A DNA stretch of 64,000 nucleotides from Pseudomonas sp. TH41 (GTDB lineage: Bacteria; Pseudomonadota; Gammaproteobacteria; Pseudomonadales; Pseudomonadaceae): contig NZ_JAEKFH010000005.1 in the NCBI RefSeq assembly GCF_016650695.1, positions 1,054,001 through 1,118,000 of the forward strand, in the 5' to 3' direction. Positions 8,177-17,800 of this stretch are shown here, one piece after another (the first letter of the stretch is position 1; each line of letters starts with the position of its first letter). A model generated the notes under the pieces. It worked only from the letters and a program-made list of their open reading frames with translations. It did no database searches and had not been told where the DNA came from. Made by a program: the position numbers and the translations under genes.

Positions 8177-9229
8177 TCAAAAACCGGGATACCTACGCTC
8201 GATCAGTTGATCAAACTCCCCGCCATACCCACAAAAATCCCGAGGTACTCTTTCGATATCCTTGGCGACTTGTTCGATGACGTCGTGCAATTCCAGCTTT
8301 TCATACCAGCGTGCCGGGATCGCGGCCGTGCCATATTGAATGCCTAGTAGGTGCCCTGCGATCAGCCCGGTACTGTCACTATCCCCGCTGTGGTTCACGG
8401 CGTTAATCACGCCTTGTTCGAAGGAGTCGGCGCTGAGAGCACACCACAACCCAATGGCCAGGGCTTCTTCCGCCACCCATCCCGCGCCGAAATCGGCAAT
8501 ACGTTGCGGTGTCGGGCGATAGCCCTCGTAGAAAAAGAACAACACGCGTTCGAGCATGCTGCGAGTTTCTTCCATGCCCACTTTCTGCCCATGCTTTGCC
8601 AGGCTTTCTGTCACTGCATGTTCCAGACTGTCTTGTCGATCGACCATGCGCTGGAGGATGTCGGCGAACAGTCCTGCCGCCATATATCCCGTAGGATGCC
8701 CGTGAGTCAGGCGGCCGGATTCGGCGGCGTATTCAAAGGCGTTGGCGAAGAAGGCGCAGGGCGCGACGCGCATAACTGCACCGCAACCTTTGCTGTCATT
8801 CTCTGCCGGCATACCAAGTCGGGTGCTGGCCTGGAGGGCGTTCAGACAGGTAATGCCAGGCCCGCGACGGGACCAGAGGGCGAGCTCGTCAATCAACCAG
8901 CCGTCTGTGCTGATAAGTACTGCGGACTGATGGTCCTGGGTCATCAGCCAACGCAGCAGGGCATGATGAATAACACTAGGCACGTGACAGGTACGTCCCG
9001 AGCTACCTCGCACATAGGCCCGCAGCAGACCTTCGGCGGTGAACAGCATCATTTGCGTGTCGTCGGTGATGGCGCCAGTGATGCCGTAAGCCGGGCTGAA
9101 ATCGACGATTCCGCGAGGACCGAATTTCGCTTCGATGGCGGACCACTCAAGGTACTCCACCGGAGCACCCAAGGCATCGCCAACAGCACCACCCAGCAGA
9201 CAACCTTTGATTCTTTCGAGTCTGTTCAT
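8177..9229 (-). CDS. ADP-ribosylglycohydrolase (ARH/DraG family)
   Basis: Removes ADP-ribose from proteins or nucleic acids using two Mg2+ ions. The diagnostic motifs are in order: GCLLGGAVGDALGAPVE, the metal-binding TDDTQMM, CGAVMRVAP and the C-terminal metal motif SGDSDSTG. About 350 aa is full family length. Two starts are possible: ATG at 9229 with GAGGGG 6-7 nt upstream, or GTG at 9244 overlapping the stop of the preceding gene (GTGA); I prefer 9229. It is co-transcribed with the small membrane protein upstream. In defence islands such enzymes may reverse toxic ADP-ribosylation, but no ART gene is visible nearby. Confidence 0.93.
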   Translation of the reverse strand: MNRLERIKGCLLGGAVGDALGAPVEYLEWSAIEAKFGPRGIVDFSPAYGITGAITDDTQMMLFTAEGLLRAYVRGSSGRTCHVPSVIHHALLRWLMTQDHQSAVLISTDGWLIDELALWSRRGPGITCLNALQASTRLGMPAENDSKGCGAVMRVAPCAFFANAFEYAAESGRLTHGHPTGYMAAGLFADILQRMVDRQDSLEHAVTESLAKHGQKVGMEETRSMLERVLFFFYEGYRPTPQRIADFGAGWVAEEALAIGLWCALSADSFEQGVINAVNHSGDSDSTGLIAGHLLGIQYGTAAIPARWYEKLELHDVIEQVAKDIERVPRDFCGYGGEFDQLIERRYPGF

Positions 9230-9240
9230 GTCATGCCCCC

Positions 9241-9495
9241 TCACGCAGCCGGTACCATTGCCTGCAAAATCACCAGCTTTCCCTCGAGCTGTTCGACATG
9301 CGCTTTCTCTGCTCGCAAGGCCGAACGCAGCTCTTTATTTTCCATTTCCCAGATGCTCGCCCAGCGTGCAGTCTTCTGACAGCCCAGCATCATCTGCCAG
9401 ATTTCGCGCAGCTTCAGGGTCTGCATCAACAGCAACAGCAGGATCGCTCCCAACAACATCAATGCACCTGTGGAAACCACGTCCAACGCGTTCAT
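9241..9495 (-). CDS. small membrane/coiled-coil protein
   Basis: An 84-aa protein with one N-terminal membrane helix (TGALMLLGAILLLLLMQTL) and a C-terminal coiled coil (ENKELRSALRAEKAHVEQLE). AAGGAGG lies 5-6 nt before the ATG. Its stop overlaps the alternative GTG start of the ARH gene by 4 nt, so it leads a two-gene operon. It is divergent from the WYL regulator at 9614. Function unknown; it may anchor a partner at the membrane. Confidence 0.72.
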   Translation of the reverse strand: MNALDVVSTGALMLLGAILLLLLMQTLKLREIWQMMLGCQKTARWASIWEMENKELRSALRAEKAHVEQLEGKLVILQAMVPAA

Positions 9496-9548
9496 GTCCG
9501 CCTCCTTGGTGAGTTCGAGTTATCTCGAAGACAGGCACACGATATGTA

Positions 9549-9577
9549 GTGTTACACGACAGGTCTAGAATGTAGAC
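9549..9577. promoter_or_regulatory. two palindromes in the divergent promoter region (candidate WYL operator)
   Basis: GTGT-T-ACAC at 9549-9557 and GTCTA-gaatg-TAGAC at 9563-9577 are perfect inverted repeats. They lie between the divergently transcribed membrane-protein/ARH operon and the BrxR/CapW-like regulator. That family binds inverted repeats in its own promoter region, so these are the natural candidate operators. Binding is inferred. Confidence 0.5.
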
Positions 9578-9613
9578 TTATACAGGTAAAGTATTCACGC
9601 ACATGGAGGGGAC

Positions 9614-10489
9614 ATGAAACGTAAGCAATCCATCGAGCAGGTTCGCTGGGACCTGGCACTTCGCTATCGCTTGATAGAAACCGTTGTCTGGTGGGAAGGC
9701 CGGCTGACCACGGGACACCTGATCCAGAGCTTCGGCATCAGTCGGCAACAGGCGTCGAAAGACATCAACACCTACATCAATGAACATGCGCCTAAAAACC
9801 TTACATATGACAAACAGATAAAGGGCTATGTGCCGAGTAAGTTGTTCAAGCCGCTGTTCATCGATGACAGCGCCAGCGCCTATTTGCACCTGCTGTATCA
9901 AAACAATGCGCGCGCGCCGCACATCGAGGGCCTGGCCCTCGCTTATGCCCACACCAAGGTGCTGGAAGTACCGGATCGCTCGATCAAGGCGGAGATCCTT
10001 CGGCCGTTGCTCAAGGCCTGCCGCGACCACCTTCGCCTAGACATAGACTATGTGTCGCTGAATAGTCCGGACCCCGAGGGCCGCACGATCGCGCCGCACA
10101 CCCTGGTGTACACCGGTATGCGCTGGCACGTTCGCGCCTACTGCGAGAAAAACCGTGAATACCGCGATTTTGTTCTGAGTCGACTACGCGGTGTGCCGGA
10201 CGTGCGGGATGATGAAACCGAAAACGGCATCGATGGAGATGATGTCTGGAACACCGAGGTGGCGGTGATCATCAAGCCCGACGAGCGCCTGACGCCGGTG
10301 CAGAAGGCGATCATCCAGACTGATTTCGGTATGGTGGATGGGCAGCTAGAGATTCCCAGTCGCCAAGCGTTAGTGAAGTATGTGTTGCAGCGGTATCAGA
10401 TCGATCCCAAGAATCTAGACCCAAAGCCGGAGGCGCAACAGATAGTGGTGGGGAACCTGAAGGAGTTGAAACCCTGGTTGTATGACTGA
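9614..10489 (+). CDS. WYL-domain transcriptional regulator, BrxR/CapW-like
   Basis: A 291-aa predicted repressor with N-terminal winged helix-turn-helix (about 15-70, including GHLIQSFGISRQQASKDI). A WYL-type sensor follows in the middle (HTLVYTGMRWHVRAYCEK then YRDFVLSRL), and a C-terminal WCX-like domain ends in LKELKPWLYD. This architecture and length match the BrxR/CapW family that controls BREX, CBASS and other defence loci, where WYL is thought to sense a nucleic-acid signal of infection. GGAGGGGAC precedes the ATG. It is divergent from the membrane-protein/ARH operon and separated from it by palindromes, suggesting autoregulation and control of that operon. Confidence 0.9.
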   Translation: MKRKQSIEQVRWDLALRYRLIETVVWWEGRLTTGHLIQSFGISRQQASKDINTYINEHAPKNLTYDKQIKGYVPSKLFKPLFIDDSASAYLHLLYQNNARAPHIEGLALAYAHTKVLEVPDRSIKAEILRPLLKACRDHLRLDIDYVSLNSPDPEGRTIAPHTLVYTGMRWHVRAYCEKNREYRDFVLSRLRGVPDVRDDETENGIDGDDVWNTEVAVIIKPDERLTPVQKAIIQTDFGMVDGQLEIPSRQALVKYVLQRYQIDPKNLDPKPEAQQIVVGNLKELKPWLYD

Positions 10490-10572
10490 GGGAGTCAGGC
10501 ACACACCTCCATTCCAGGCAGAGCGTTCCCTGAGTTTGCGCATTGCAGCGCAATACTCAGGGGCCGAGCGTG

Positions 10573-11250
10573 TCAGAAGTCGTCGTAAATCGAGTGGGCC
10601 TGGGCGAGGTCGTTCTTGATTAGCTGGAAAAACCCACGCTCCACATCCGCCACCCGGTATCTCCCACCGTAGTAAGTCGAACTGATGCAACGACACTCAG
10701 AGCGCCACAGATCGTACACCTGCTCGTTGGCTTGGGTAATTGGAATGCTTGTCGGATATAGGGTCAGTCGATCCAAAGCCCTACTGATTGGCCGCATCTG
10801 TTTCTTCAGCTTACTGATCTGCAAATCCAGCACGCAATACTCCTGAGGGTTCAGGAACATCAGAATCTTGGACACGAAAGAGATATTTGAGTAGCTGGGA
10901 AACCCGAGTCGCTTGAGCGCAGCCAACGAGGGGGTACCTGTGCTAACCAGGCCATTGAACGAGGCGTAAGGAGCAAACGAGCCAATCAGTGAGTTAAATT
11001 TTGCGAATCGGCTATCTCTGTAACCGGCCGTCCCGTTTCCCCAATAAATGATATTGCCCAGGCCTTGCTCAATATCGGTAGGCACTGTCGAACGCAGTTG
11101 GGTCTGAATGATCGACTCCAGTTGCTGAATACTGCTCGCTACCTGAGGGTTCTGCTGTTTCGGCAATGCGTGATCGTAGTAGTCCAAAGGGAAGCTATAG
11201 GTATGGATGGAGTGCTGCAGGGCCTCTATCTGGGTCCGGTTTAACGGCAT
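10573..11250 (-). CDS. unknown 225-aa protein, possibly OGG/HhH-like
   Basis: Not firmly recognised. AAAGGA before the ATG and good codon use support a real gene. The middle (GTPSLAALKRLG, then FVSKILMFLNPQEYCVLDLQIS) follows the pattern 'K..y.f..p..y.vlD..is', seen in helix-hairpin-helix DNA-glycosylase-like (OGG-fold) proteins of uncertain function. A similar phrase occurs in the protein at 11816-13153 (MTKVYSLVCKDFVIYDSRVA). It is convergent with the WYL gene. A DNA-binding or base-recognition role is a guess from this motif only. Confidence 0.6.
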   Translation of the reverse strand: MPLNRTQIEALQHSIHTYSFPLDYYDHALPKQQNPQVASSIQQLESIIQTQLRSTVPTDIEQGLGNIIYWGNGTAGYRDSRFAKFNSLIGSFAPYASFNGLVSTGTPSLAALKRLGFPSYSNISFVSKILMFLNPQEYCVLDLQISKLKKQMRPISRALDRLTLYPTSIPITQANEQVYDLWRSECRCISSTYYGGRYRVADVERGFFQLIKNDLAQAHSIYDDF

Positions 11251-11815
11251 AGGTTGTTCCTTTAAGGGTCAACAGAGGGCAGCGCCAGTTGCGCCAAGGG
11301 CGTTACCGATGAGAAACGTATCGACACGAAGTCATGCTTCTTGAGTCTGCTGTATTGGATGAATGATTGCTTGAACTCGCTTTAGGTTCCGGATGTCGCA
11401 GCCGGTCCGCGCTCGGGAATCACATCAAGCCTTTTCCTCACACTCATCTACGAAAGAATGCCGTCGAACTTCCTCGCTTTCAGCCCCGGGATGACGCTGC
11501 CCCTGGGACTTTCCATCGACACGCATTTGACCTTGAGCTGGGCACAGATGGCGCTGCCGAAATCAATCTCGAGCCCCACTAGATTACCGTCGGGAGCCTT
11601 CGACTCGGACGGCGCGTAACTGGAATCAACACCGAAGCGAATGACAGTCCAATCCTTTGCATAAGTTGGGGCCAATCTCATGCAGCTCAGCGAATAACCG
11701 GAGCAATCGCACGGTCAGCGCCTTTTCACGCGTAGGAAAAATGTCACGACAGGAATTGTCGCAAGCTTGGCGATAATGGAGCTTCACTGCAAAAAACCGA
11801 TCACAGGGGCCTCTC
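11251..11815. other. 565-bp stretch without an intact gene
   Basis: It holds the binding-protein remnant at 11394-11681 and otherwise no supported gene. On the minus strand 11270-11350 there is a short open stretch (reading IQYSRLKKHDFVSIRF) without a start. The last 60 bases should contain the promoter and ribosome site (AGGGG) of the gene at 11816. Confidence 0.5.
11394..11681 (-). pseudogene. remnant of an amino-acid ABC transporter periplasmic-binding protein gene
   Basis: Translation of 11681 to 11448 gives phrases typical of the lysine/arginine/ornithine- or histidine-binding family: VIRFGVDSSYAP, ESKAPDGNLVGLEIDFG, SAICAQLKVKCV, IPGLKARKFDGILS. A TAG follows directly where the family continues with SMS; MSV can still be read after it, then similarity fades. 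The signal peptide and the last two thirds of the roughly 250-aa gene are missing. A core-type gene fragment stranded inside the island marks an old recombination junction. Confidence 0.7.
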
Positions 11816-13153
11816 ATGACGCGCAATGACTACCTTACTAATCCGACCGTAAAAGATTTCATCGAGTGGCTCAGCGGCAACCTGGACAACTCCACGATTC
11901 GTCATCAGTACCTGAATCGACAGAGTAAGACCTTGTGGTATTGCGACAGCCTTGCCGACGCTTACTCGGTATACCAATGGCAACATCCTGCAATCAAGCG
12001 CCTGCAGGTTCCGGCAGGTAAAACCGCAGTGAGCAACGATGTAGCTCTCAGCGCCCTAAAGGCCGACCTACAGAAGGCGTTGGCACTCGCCCCAGCGGTC
12101 AACGATGGAGCGTGCTGCCAAGCTGCTATCGACGTGATGATATGGGGCGGTGTACAGAGCAATAACGTTACCTGGCTCAATATGAACGTGCGCGGCTTGG
12201 CAGCTACCCTATCAGCCACCCGTGACGCCATCGACGCCGGCGTAACCGACGTCCCCATCCTTCAGGCCAAAGACCTCCGATTCAACGCAGGCATGACCAA
12301 GGTCTACTCGCTGGTCTGCAAGGACTTTGTCATCTATGACAGCCGTGTCGCAGCAGCGCTTGGCTGGGGCGTAGTGATGTACTGCAAAGCTCGAAAACTG
12401 AAGACTGTGCCGGAAACTTTGACTTTCCCATGGGCACCAGCGAAGGAAACCGGTAAGCATTTCGTGAAATCCCGAAACCCATCCGAAGGAAAGCTTCGTT
12501 TCCCCCGCCTGAAAGCAGGTTCCCACCATGCGGAATGGAACATGAAAGCAAGCTGGATTCTCAGCAGTGTAGTTGCCCATCCAAACGCTGCTACGAGCGC
12601 ATTCCTAGCCAATGACGGAACCAACGTTGATCCACTCCGCCGCCTGGAGGCCGCTTTATTTATGATCGGGTATGATCTTTGGAATTACCCAGACGAAGAC
12701 CAAGAATCAACTCAACAGTTCGAGCAGGATCTCTCATGGATCGATTGCTGCACACCCACTCGCCGCAAGCCCTTCCGTTACAAGCTCACCGAGGAAGGTT
12801 TCAGCATTGAAGGAGGTCCATACTTCCCTATCGGGGTCGTAAACAAAACATTGGGCAACCTCCAGAAAACCTTCGGCATCCAGCCTTTCCCGTTAGCGAA
12901 CAAGGCCGATAACGTACGCAACGGCGATAGCGCCAAAGGGATCGGAACCGCATACCACCACGCTACAAGCGGACGTGGCAACATCCCCGACACCAGCAAG
13001 TTGGCGGCGATTCTCGAAAGTCTTGGGGTATTCACTGTAAATCACAGCACCAAACTATGGTCGCTGAACGCTGACCTGTTAGCTACGAACGTCGACGGGC
13101 AGCCCGACATCGCGCCGGTCATTCTGCGTACGATGGATGAGGACTGCCATTGA
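11816..13153 (+). CDS. unknown 445-aa protein
   Basis: Not recognised. AGGGG lies about 6 nt before the ATG. The central part (LQAKDLRFNAGMTKVYSL, CKDFVIYDSRVAAALGW) shares the 'K.y......viyDsrv' pattern with the 225-aa protein at 10573-11250. A lysine/arginine-rich stretch (about 198-230) and a C-terminal region rich in small and polar residues follow. No membrane segment or known catalytic motif is seen. Its last 35 bases overlap a decayed frame on the other strand. Context (between two WYL regulators, beside recombination genes) suggests a defence or DNA-processing role, by association only. Confidence 0.65.
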   Translation: MTRNDYLTNPTVKDFIEWLSGNLDNSTIRHQYLNRQSKTLWYCDSLADAYSVYQWQHPAIKRLQVPAGKTAVSNDVALSALKADLQKALALAPAVNDGACCQAAIDVMIWGGVQSNNVTWLNMNVRGLAATLSATRDAIDAGVTDVPILQAKDLRFNAGMTKVYSLVCKDFVIYDSRVAAALGWGVVMYCKARKLKTVPETLTFPWAPAKETGKHFVKSRNPSEGKLRFPRLKAGSHHAEWNMKASWILSSVVAHPNAATSAFLANDGTNVDPLRRLEAALFMIGYDLWNYPDEDQESTQQFEQDLSWIDCCTPTRRKPFRYKLTEEGFSIEGGPYFPIGVVNKTLGNLQKTFGIQPFPLANKADNVRNGDSAKGIGTAYHHATSGRGNIPDTSKLAAILESLGVFTVNHSTKLWSLNADLLATNVDGQPDIAPVILRTMDEDCH

Positions 13154-13571
13154 GCCATAGCCAGCCCAGGTCATTCAGAGCATCAGGGTCTGAAGCCATC
13201 GCATCACCACACAGAGATTCATAGTGGACTCGTAATCTGCCAGGTTCGACCATGCCGCGAAGCGGAATGGCGGCCTTGATTTGATAGTAAGTCGCCAGGC
13301 AAAAATCGTTGGCTTGGCTGATCTCAAAAATCCGTAGTGAAGGAATACCGATGCCGGCCTAAAGGGCCAGCACGTCGTCCGGCTCGAAAAACCGGATGCC
13401 ATTGACCATGGGCAATATGCCCTCCAATAGATTGAACACCAGGGCGTCTTTAGTCATGCTCATGTCCTGATCGGCGAACTTATTGGCCCGACCATTCTCC
13501 AGACAGGCGCGACACCCCGTATCGCATAGCAATCCAAATAATTGAAAGGCAGGGATATCGCAGTGGAACAA
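13119..13571 (-). pseudogene. decayed gene with one in-frame stop
   Basis: The minus-strand frame from 13571 to 13119 is open apart from a TAG at 13359-13361. Both sides read like protein: EGILPMVNGIRFFEPDDV before it, and IPSLRIFEISQANDF, CLATYYQIKAAIPLRGM, DPDALNDLGWLWL after it. This suggests a gene broken by a point nonsense mutation and trimmed at its ends. I do not recognise the family. It overlaps the 3' end of the gene at 11816 and the start of the WYL gene at 13563. It fills an otherwise gene-free stretch of about 400 bp. Confidence 0.5.
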
Positions 13572-14558
13572 CTCTTTCGTCAGGAAGTGCTGCTAGGTTT
13601 GCTACCCCGCATGGAAAGCGCCATCGACACAAAAACCATCCATGAACGCCTCGAAAATCAAGGAATATCTGTCGACCTACGCACCCTACAACGTCATCTA
13701 CGCGAGTTGGAGAAACGCTTCCCTCATGTAAAAAGTAAACCTAAATCACCTAAAGCCAAAGCTAGGATCTGGTGGGCAGACAGATCACTTTCTCGCCTAA
13801 GCCTGCTACCGACCGATGCGATGAGCCTAGTGATGATCATGGACCACGCCAGTCGGTTTGGTATGGCGGCCCAAGTCACCAATCTTTCGGCACTGCATGA
13901 ATATGCCCGGTCTTTGATGCGTGAAGCCCGGCCGTCTCAGGACTGGTCTAAGAAAGTCATCAGCAATACCCGCTTCATCACTTTAAGGCCGGGCAAAGTA
14001 GACCCTCAAGTGCTCGAAACCCTTCAAAAGGCGCTACTTGATGACTACGCTGTTGAAGCTCAATACCTCAAGCGCGGCGCACGCGAAGCTAAGTCCTATC
14101 GTCTTCTACCGCTCGGATTGTCCTATCAAGATTCCAACATTTACCTCTCCTGCGTATTTGCGAATCAAATAGACACCCCGCCAGTGGCCTTGCCACTACA
14201 TCGGTTCATTTCAGTCACAACAATTCCAGAAACAATAGCAGCCCCTGAAAACTACGATATCAACTCGGTTAGCGCACAGCGTAGCCTGATCAGCCTTGCG
14301 TCGGATGAGCCGGTACCGCTACGTCTGCTTTTAAGCCAAGAGATGTTCGAGCGACTAGCGGAAAACCCACTCACAGAAGATCAACAACTGCTCGATGAAA
14401 ATGGCTGCCGTACGATGGTAGGCAGCACCCACCTAAGCCAAGGTCTAGAGCTTTGGCTTCTCAGCCAAGGTGACAATCTTGAAGTGGTCGAACCGTCTAT
14501 CCTGCGCGAGAAAATGGCAGCCACCGCACAAAAAATGGCGGCGCTTTATTTGAAATAA
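13563..14558 (+). CDS. WYL-domain transcriptional regulator
   Basis: A 331-aa predicted regulator with an N-terminal HTH (ESAIDTKTIHERLENQG, VDLRTLQRHLRELEKRF), a WYL-like middle (VEAQYLKRGAREAKSYRLLP, LGLSYQDSNIYLSCVF) and a C-terminal WCX-like domain. The GTG at 13563 has AGGGA 7 nt upstream, better than the TTG at 13542. WYL proteins respond to ligands, often nucleic acid, and repress stress or defence genes. It is followed by a 54-aa gene and points toward the end of the RecCBD-GHKL operon. Inverted repeats with the half-site CGACA occur just after it and upstream of recC, making it a candidate regulator of that operon. Confidence 0.88.
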   Translation: MEQLFRQEVLLGLLPRMESAIDTKTIHERLENQGISVDLRTLQRHLRELEKRFPHVKSKPKSPKAKARIWWADRSLSRLSLLPTDAMSLVMIMDHASRFGMAAQVTNLSALHEYARSLMREARPSQDWSKKVISNTRFITLRPGKVDPQVLETLQKALLDDYAVEAQYLKRGAREAKSYRLLPLGLSYQDSNIYLSCVFANQIDTPPVALPLHRFISVTTIPETIAAPENYDINSVSAQRSLISLASDEPVPLRLLLSQEMFERLAENPLTEDQQLLDENGCRTMVGSTHLSQGLELWLLSQGDNLEVVEPSILREKMAATAQKMAALYLK

Positions 14559-14562
14559 TTAG

Positions 14563-14581
14563 AATACGACATAGCGTGTCG
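14563..14581. promoter_or_regulatory. inverted repeat CGACA-N5-TGTCG
   Basis: AATACGACAT at 14563-14572 forms one arm of CGACA-tagcg-TGTCG (14567-14581), upstream of the 54-aa gene. The same decamer AATACGACAT recurs at 28644-28653 upstream of recC. This is a candidate operator for the adjacent WYL regulator; binding is inferred. Confidence 0.4.
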
Positions 14582-14629
14582 CACGTTGCGTAAAGACTCT
14601 TCTCTTACCAAATCCAAGGAGTCTTGACG

Positions 14630-14794
14630 ATGAAAACCTACAAAGCCTTCATGCAACGTGTCACGCCTAACGCAGGTCCAGCGGCCAACTTCACCATCAC
14701 AGTGCAAGCCATCACCTCGGCCATGGCAAAGGTGACGGCTGAAGCCCAATACCCCGGCTATAAATGTCCCAACAGTCCGGTGCAGGTGCGCTGA
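14630..14794 (+). CDS. 54-aa conserved-looking small protein
   Basis: ATG with an excellent ribosome site (AAGGAG, 8 nt spacing) and 55 codons of ordinary usage. The protein begins MKTYKAFMQRVTPN and ends with the phrase AEAQYPGYKC. Small phage and island proteins with a short beta sheet and a '(A)QYPGYKV' ending are common; function is unknown. It lies between the WYL gene and the 3' end of the GHKL gene. Confidence 0.6.
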   Translation: MKTYKAFMQRVTPNAGPAANFTITVQAITSAMAKVTAEAQYPGYKCPNSPVQVR

Positions 14795-14830
14795 GAAAAC
14801 CAGCACACGGGGTCGTGGGCTGGCTCAGTA

Positions 14831-17800
14831 TCATTCCTTAAGCACAAACATCCATTCACCTGGACGTAATCCATCGTTCGCTAGTGTTTGCAACGCGTCG
14901 CTGTGCTTATCAAAGGTATCCATCACCTCGGTGACATCTTTTGATTTTCCATCACTTGAGACCAGCCAAAGTCGCCAACCGAGGTCTCTCTGGCGATATT
15001 CCAACGCGCGCCGTCTTTCATTGTCAGACACGAAGAACCTGCCGCTCTTCAATTGAGCGACTCGTTTGACCTCGACCTGCAGAAAGCGTCTGTCACGTGG
15101 AACCAGCACATCGAATCCGGCGTTACCGACGTAATCGGCGACGTGAAGCAAGCTGCGCATTTGCTCTTCGCGGGTTATCAGTGTCGCGCGCCGCTGACCT
15201 TCATCCCCAAGAAATGCCAGAGGCGCCGCCAATGCCTGGTGAAAGCCTTCCGGGTCCTCTTTGAACCAACGCATGGCTTCATCTACGCAATGGTCCAGAA
15301 CGGCCTCCTCGGCCCGTAGCCCACCTGTGGCCTTGCGCCGGGCATCACGAATGAAATGGTCCTCATCCTGAGGAGCATCGTGGGCAATCATACTGACGCT
15401 CGTTGCACTGAACGATTTCAAGCCCAACTTATCAAGAGCTTCGGGCAGCGCACTCAGGACCAACTTCCCGCTCGCAAATGCCAGAGCATCCGCTGAGGGC
15501 GCCTGGTCCTGGGGCTCAATATCCAACCGACGATGCAAGATTACCTGGGGATCGAAATCCATCATTTTCAGATGTTCGACCTCATCTGGACGCGCAATTT
15601 TGATCTGTTCACTCAATCGCTCCAGCAACCCCTCTGTCCATTGCTCGCGGTGCTTCTCAGCCGCGGCAGCCAGTGCTGACAAGCGATCGGCCATATCCAG
15701 CTTTATCGCATTGGCGCCAGCAAAATCCACAATGGGGCAGAGTTTAGTTATCCCGCCCAATGCTGCCGTTACGTCATCCTCCGAAATACTTCTGGCACTC
15801 AAAAAAGTCTGAGGCTTGACCACCATGCCCGGAAATGGGTCGTGCTGCAGCGTCCCAATGCTCTCCAACACTTCACGAACGGAAGCGACCCACTGTAATC
15901 TCTCCTCGGCAGTCAGCACCAAGGCGTCGACTCGCAATTTGAATTCGGCAACTTCCTGATCGGAAATACCGTATTCACGCCGAAAGCGCTGGACCGCTCC
16001 CGACACGCGCCCATCTTCGTCGACCGAACCCGAAGCACTGCTCCAGGCGTGCAGCCCATCCTTGAACAGTGCTCCGAAAGCCCGCTTTTCCGATAACAAC
16101 TGACTCAGGGGATGTGCGCATTCGATGAGGGGTAGATGGGAACCATCGAACCAGAGTTCGTGCGCCCCCTCCGGAGCGACGTATTCAAAGACATCTCCGA
16201 CCGAATCTTTGCCCAGACATCCGAGCCTCCCATCAAAGGACCACTCGATCCACACATCGTCGTGGTGCCTGATAATCAGCCTGGCAAAGTTCTCCAATGC
16301 CTTGCTGGCATCGAAATCGTTATACGCCGCGCTGGCAGCCGCCATTAGGTCCGGTATGGCTAGGTGCAACCTGCTGCGAAGCATCGAGGCCAGATAGTCA
16401 TTGCTATCGCCCTGCTTGCTGACTTTTGCGGTAACCGGAGTGAAGTTTTTCAAACCATAGTCAGTGGCCTTCTGTTTGCTCAGTTTTCTGACAACCCATA
16501 ACTTGATGTCGTTGAACGACAACAACGCTGTAGGGTTTTCGCCGGTGTCGTGCCAGATACCGGCCGCCGCAGAACCCCATGCTAGGCCCTGTTGACGCCC
16601 CGCTTCGCCAATGACCCGATAGAGCAAGGGCGGCGTCAGGTTTTCGTGCTTGAAGGACAGATCCACCAGGTTCCGATACAACTCGCATAAGTCGCGGTTC
16701 GCCATCGAGTCAAGGGTGCGCGGTTCAATGCCCTCCAAACGTTCAAAAGCGGCGCGCACACGCCCAGCACTATTGGCTTCCAGCGCATTGGCAATCCCCA
16801 ACTGCATGTACCAGGTCGCGTCACTGGCTCGATCCGCCTCCAGTCGCGGCAAAAGCCTGGTCGTAAAACCGCGACTGGCCAGTTGGCGCCATAAATCCAA
16901 CGGCGCATACGGACCATGACCTGTCACGCCATCGTGGATCAAGATACTGTCACTGCACTGCAGCCAACGGCATCGCTCAAGGGCCGCCAATAGATGGCGC
17001 CCTTCTTCATGCGCCAGGAAGGCGGAAAACAATGGCCAGCAAGCGATGAGATCCGTCATCGTCTCGACTGGCAACTCATCGGGTAGCACGACCGTTTGAG
17101 GGTCAGATAAAGGAATAGGCCCGATCCCTAGCAGCAGACAGACATCATCGACCGAGGGCAATGACTCTATGTCACTCACTACCTCGGCTAGCCAGCGTTC
17201 ATCTAGTTGCGGCCATGGGCCGTTGGTTCGTGCACAAGCTTTCGCTGCGTGCCAACTCCCGTCCAAAACTTTTACCATAAGGCCGGCCAAGCTCTCCCCT
17301 GGGTTGACCGAAGTTTCCTTGCCCACAAAGCGCCAGGCCGCGCCGACACCGCGCTCTTTCGCACGGCGCAGCAGAGAGCCGACACCGCCTGTGCCTTCAT
17401 GGCTGGCCAAGCCTACGGCGGCGCTAATTAGCGCGACATGGTCGTCTTCGCTCTCACCAGGACGTAGGTGCGCGATTATCTCCGGTCTCTCAAACTCAAT
17501 CAGGCCCTGCTGCGCCAGAGACATATCCAATCCAGGGGTGAACGTCGTGACAAACGTACGTTGGCGCATAATCACTGGCGCCAATTCGTTTTGGGTTTCA
17601 CGGCCAGAACTACGGTAGTAGATGCGATCGGCATCATGGCCGCGCCGCTGCCCTTGTGCGCCAGGAACCAAAGGTTGCGCCCGGGAGACGGATACCATCG
17701 CCGCCAACTCCTCGCTGACAATCGGAATGACCCCGGCACCGCTGGCTTGAATCCGTTCTATCAAGTACAAACGATGCTTTGAAAGCTGACCGCGACCCAG

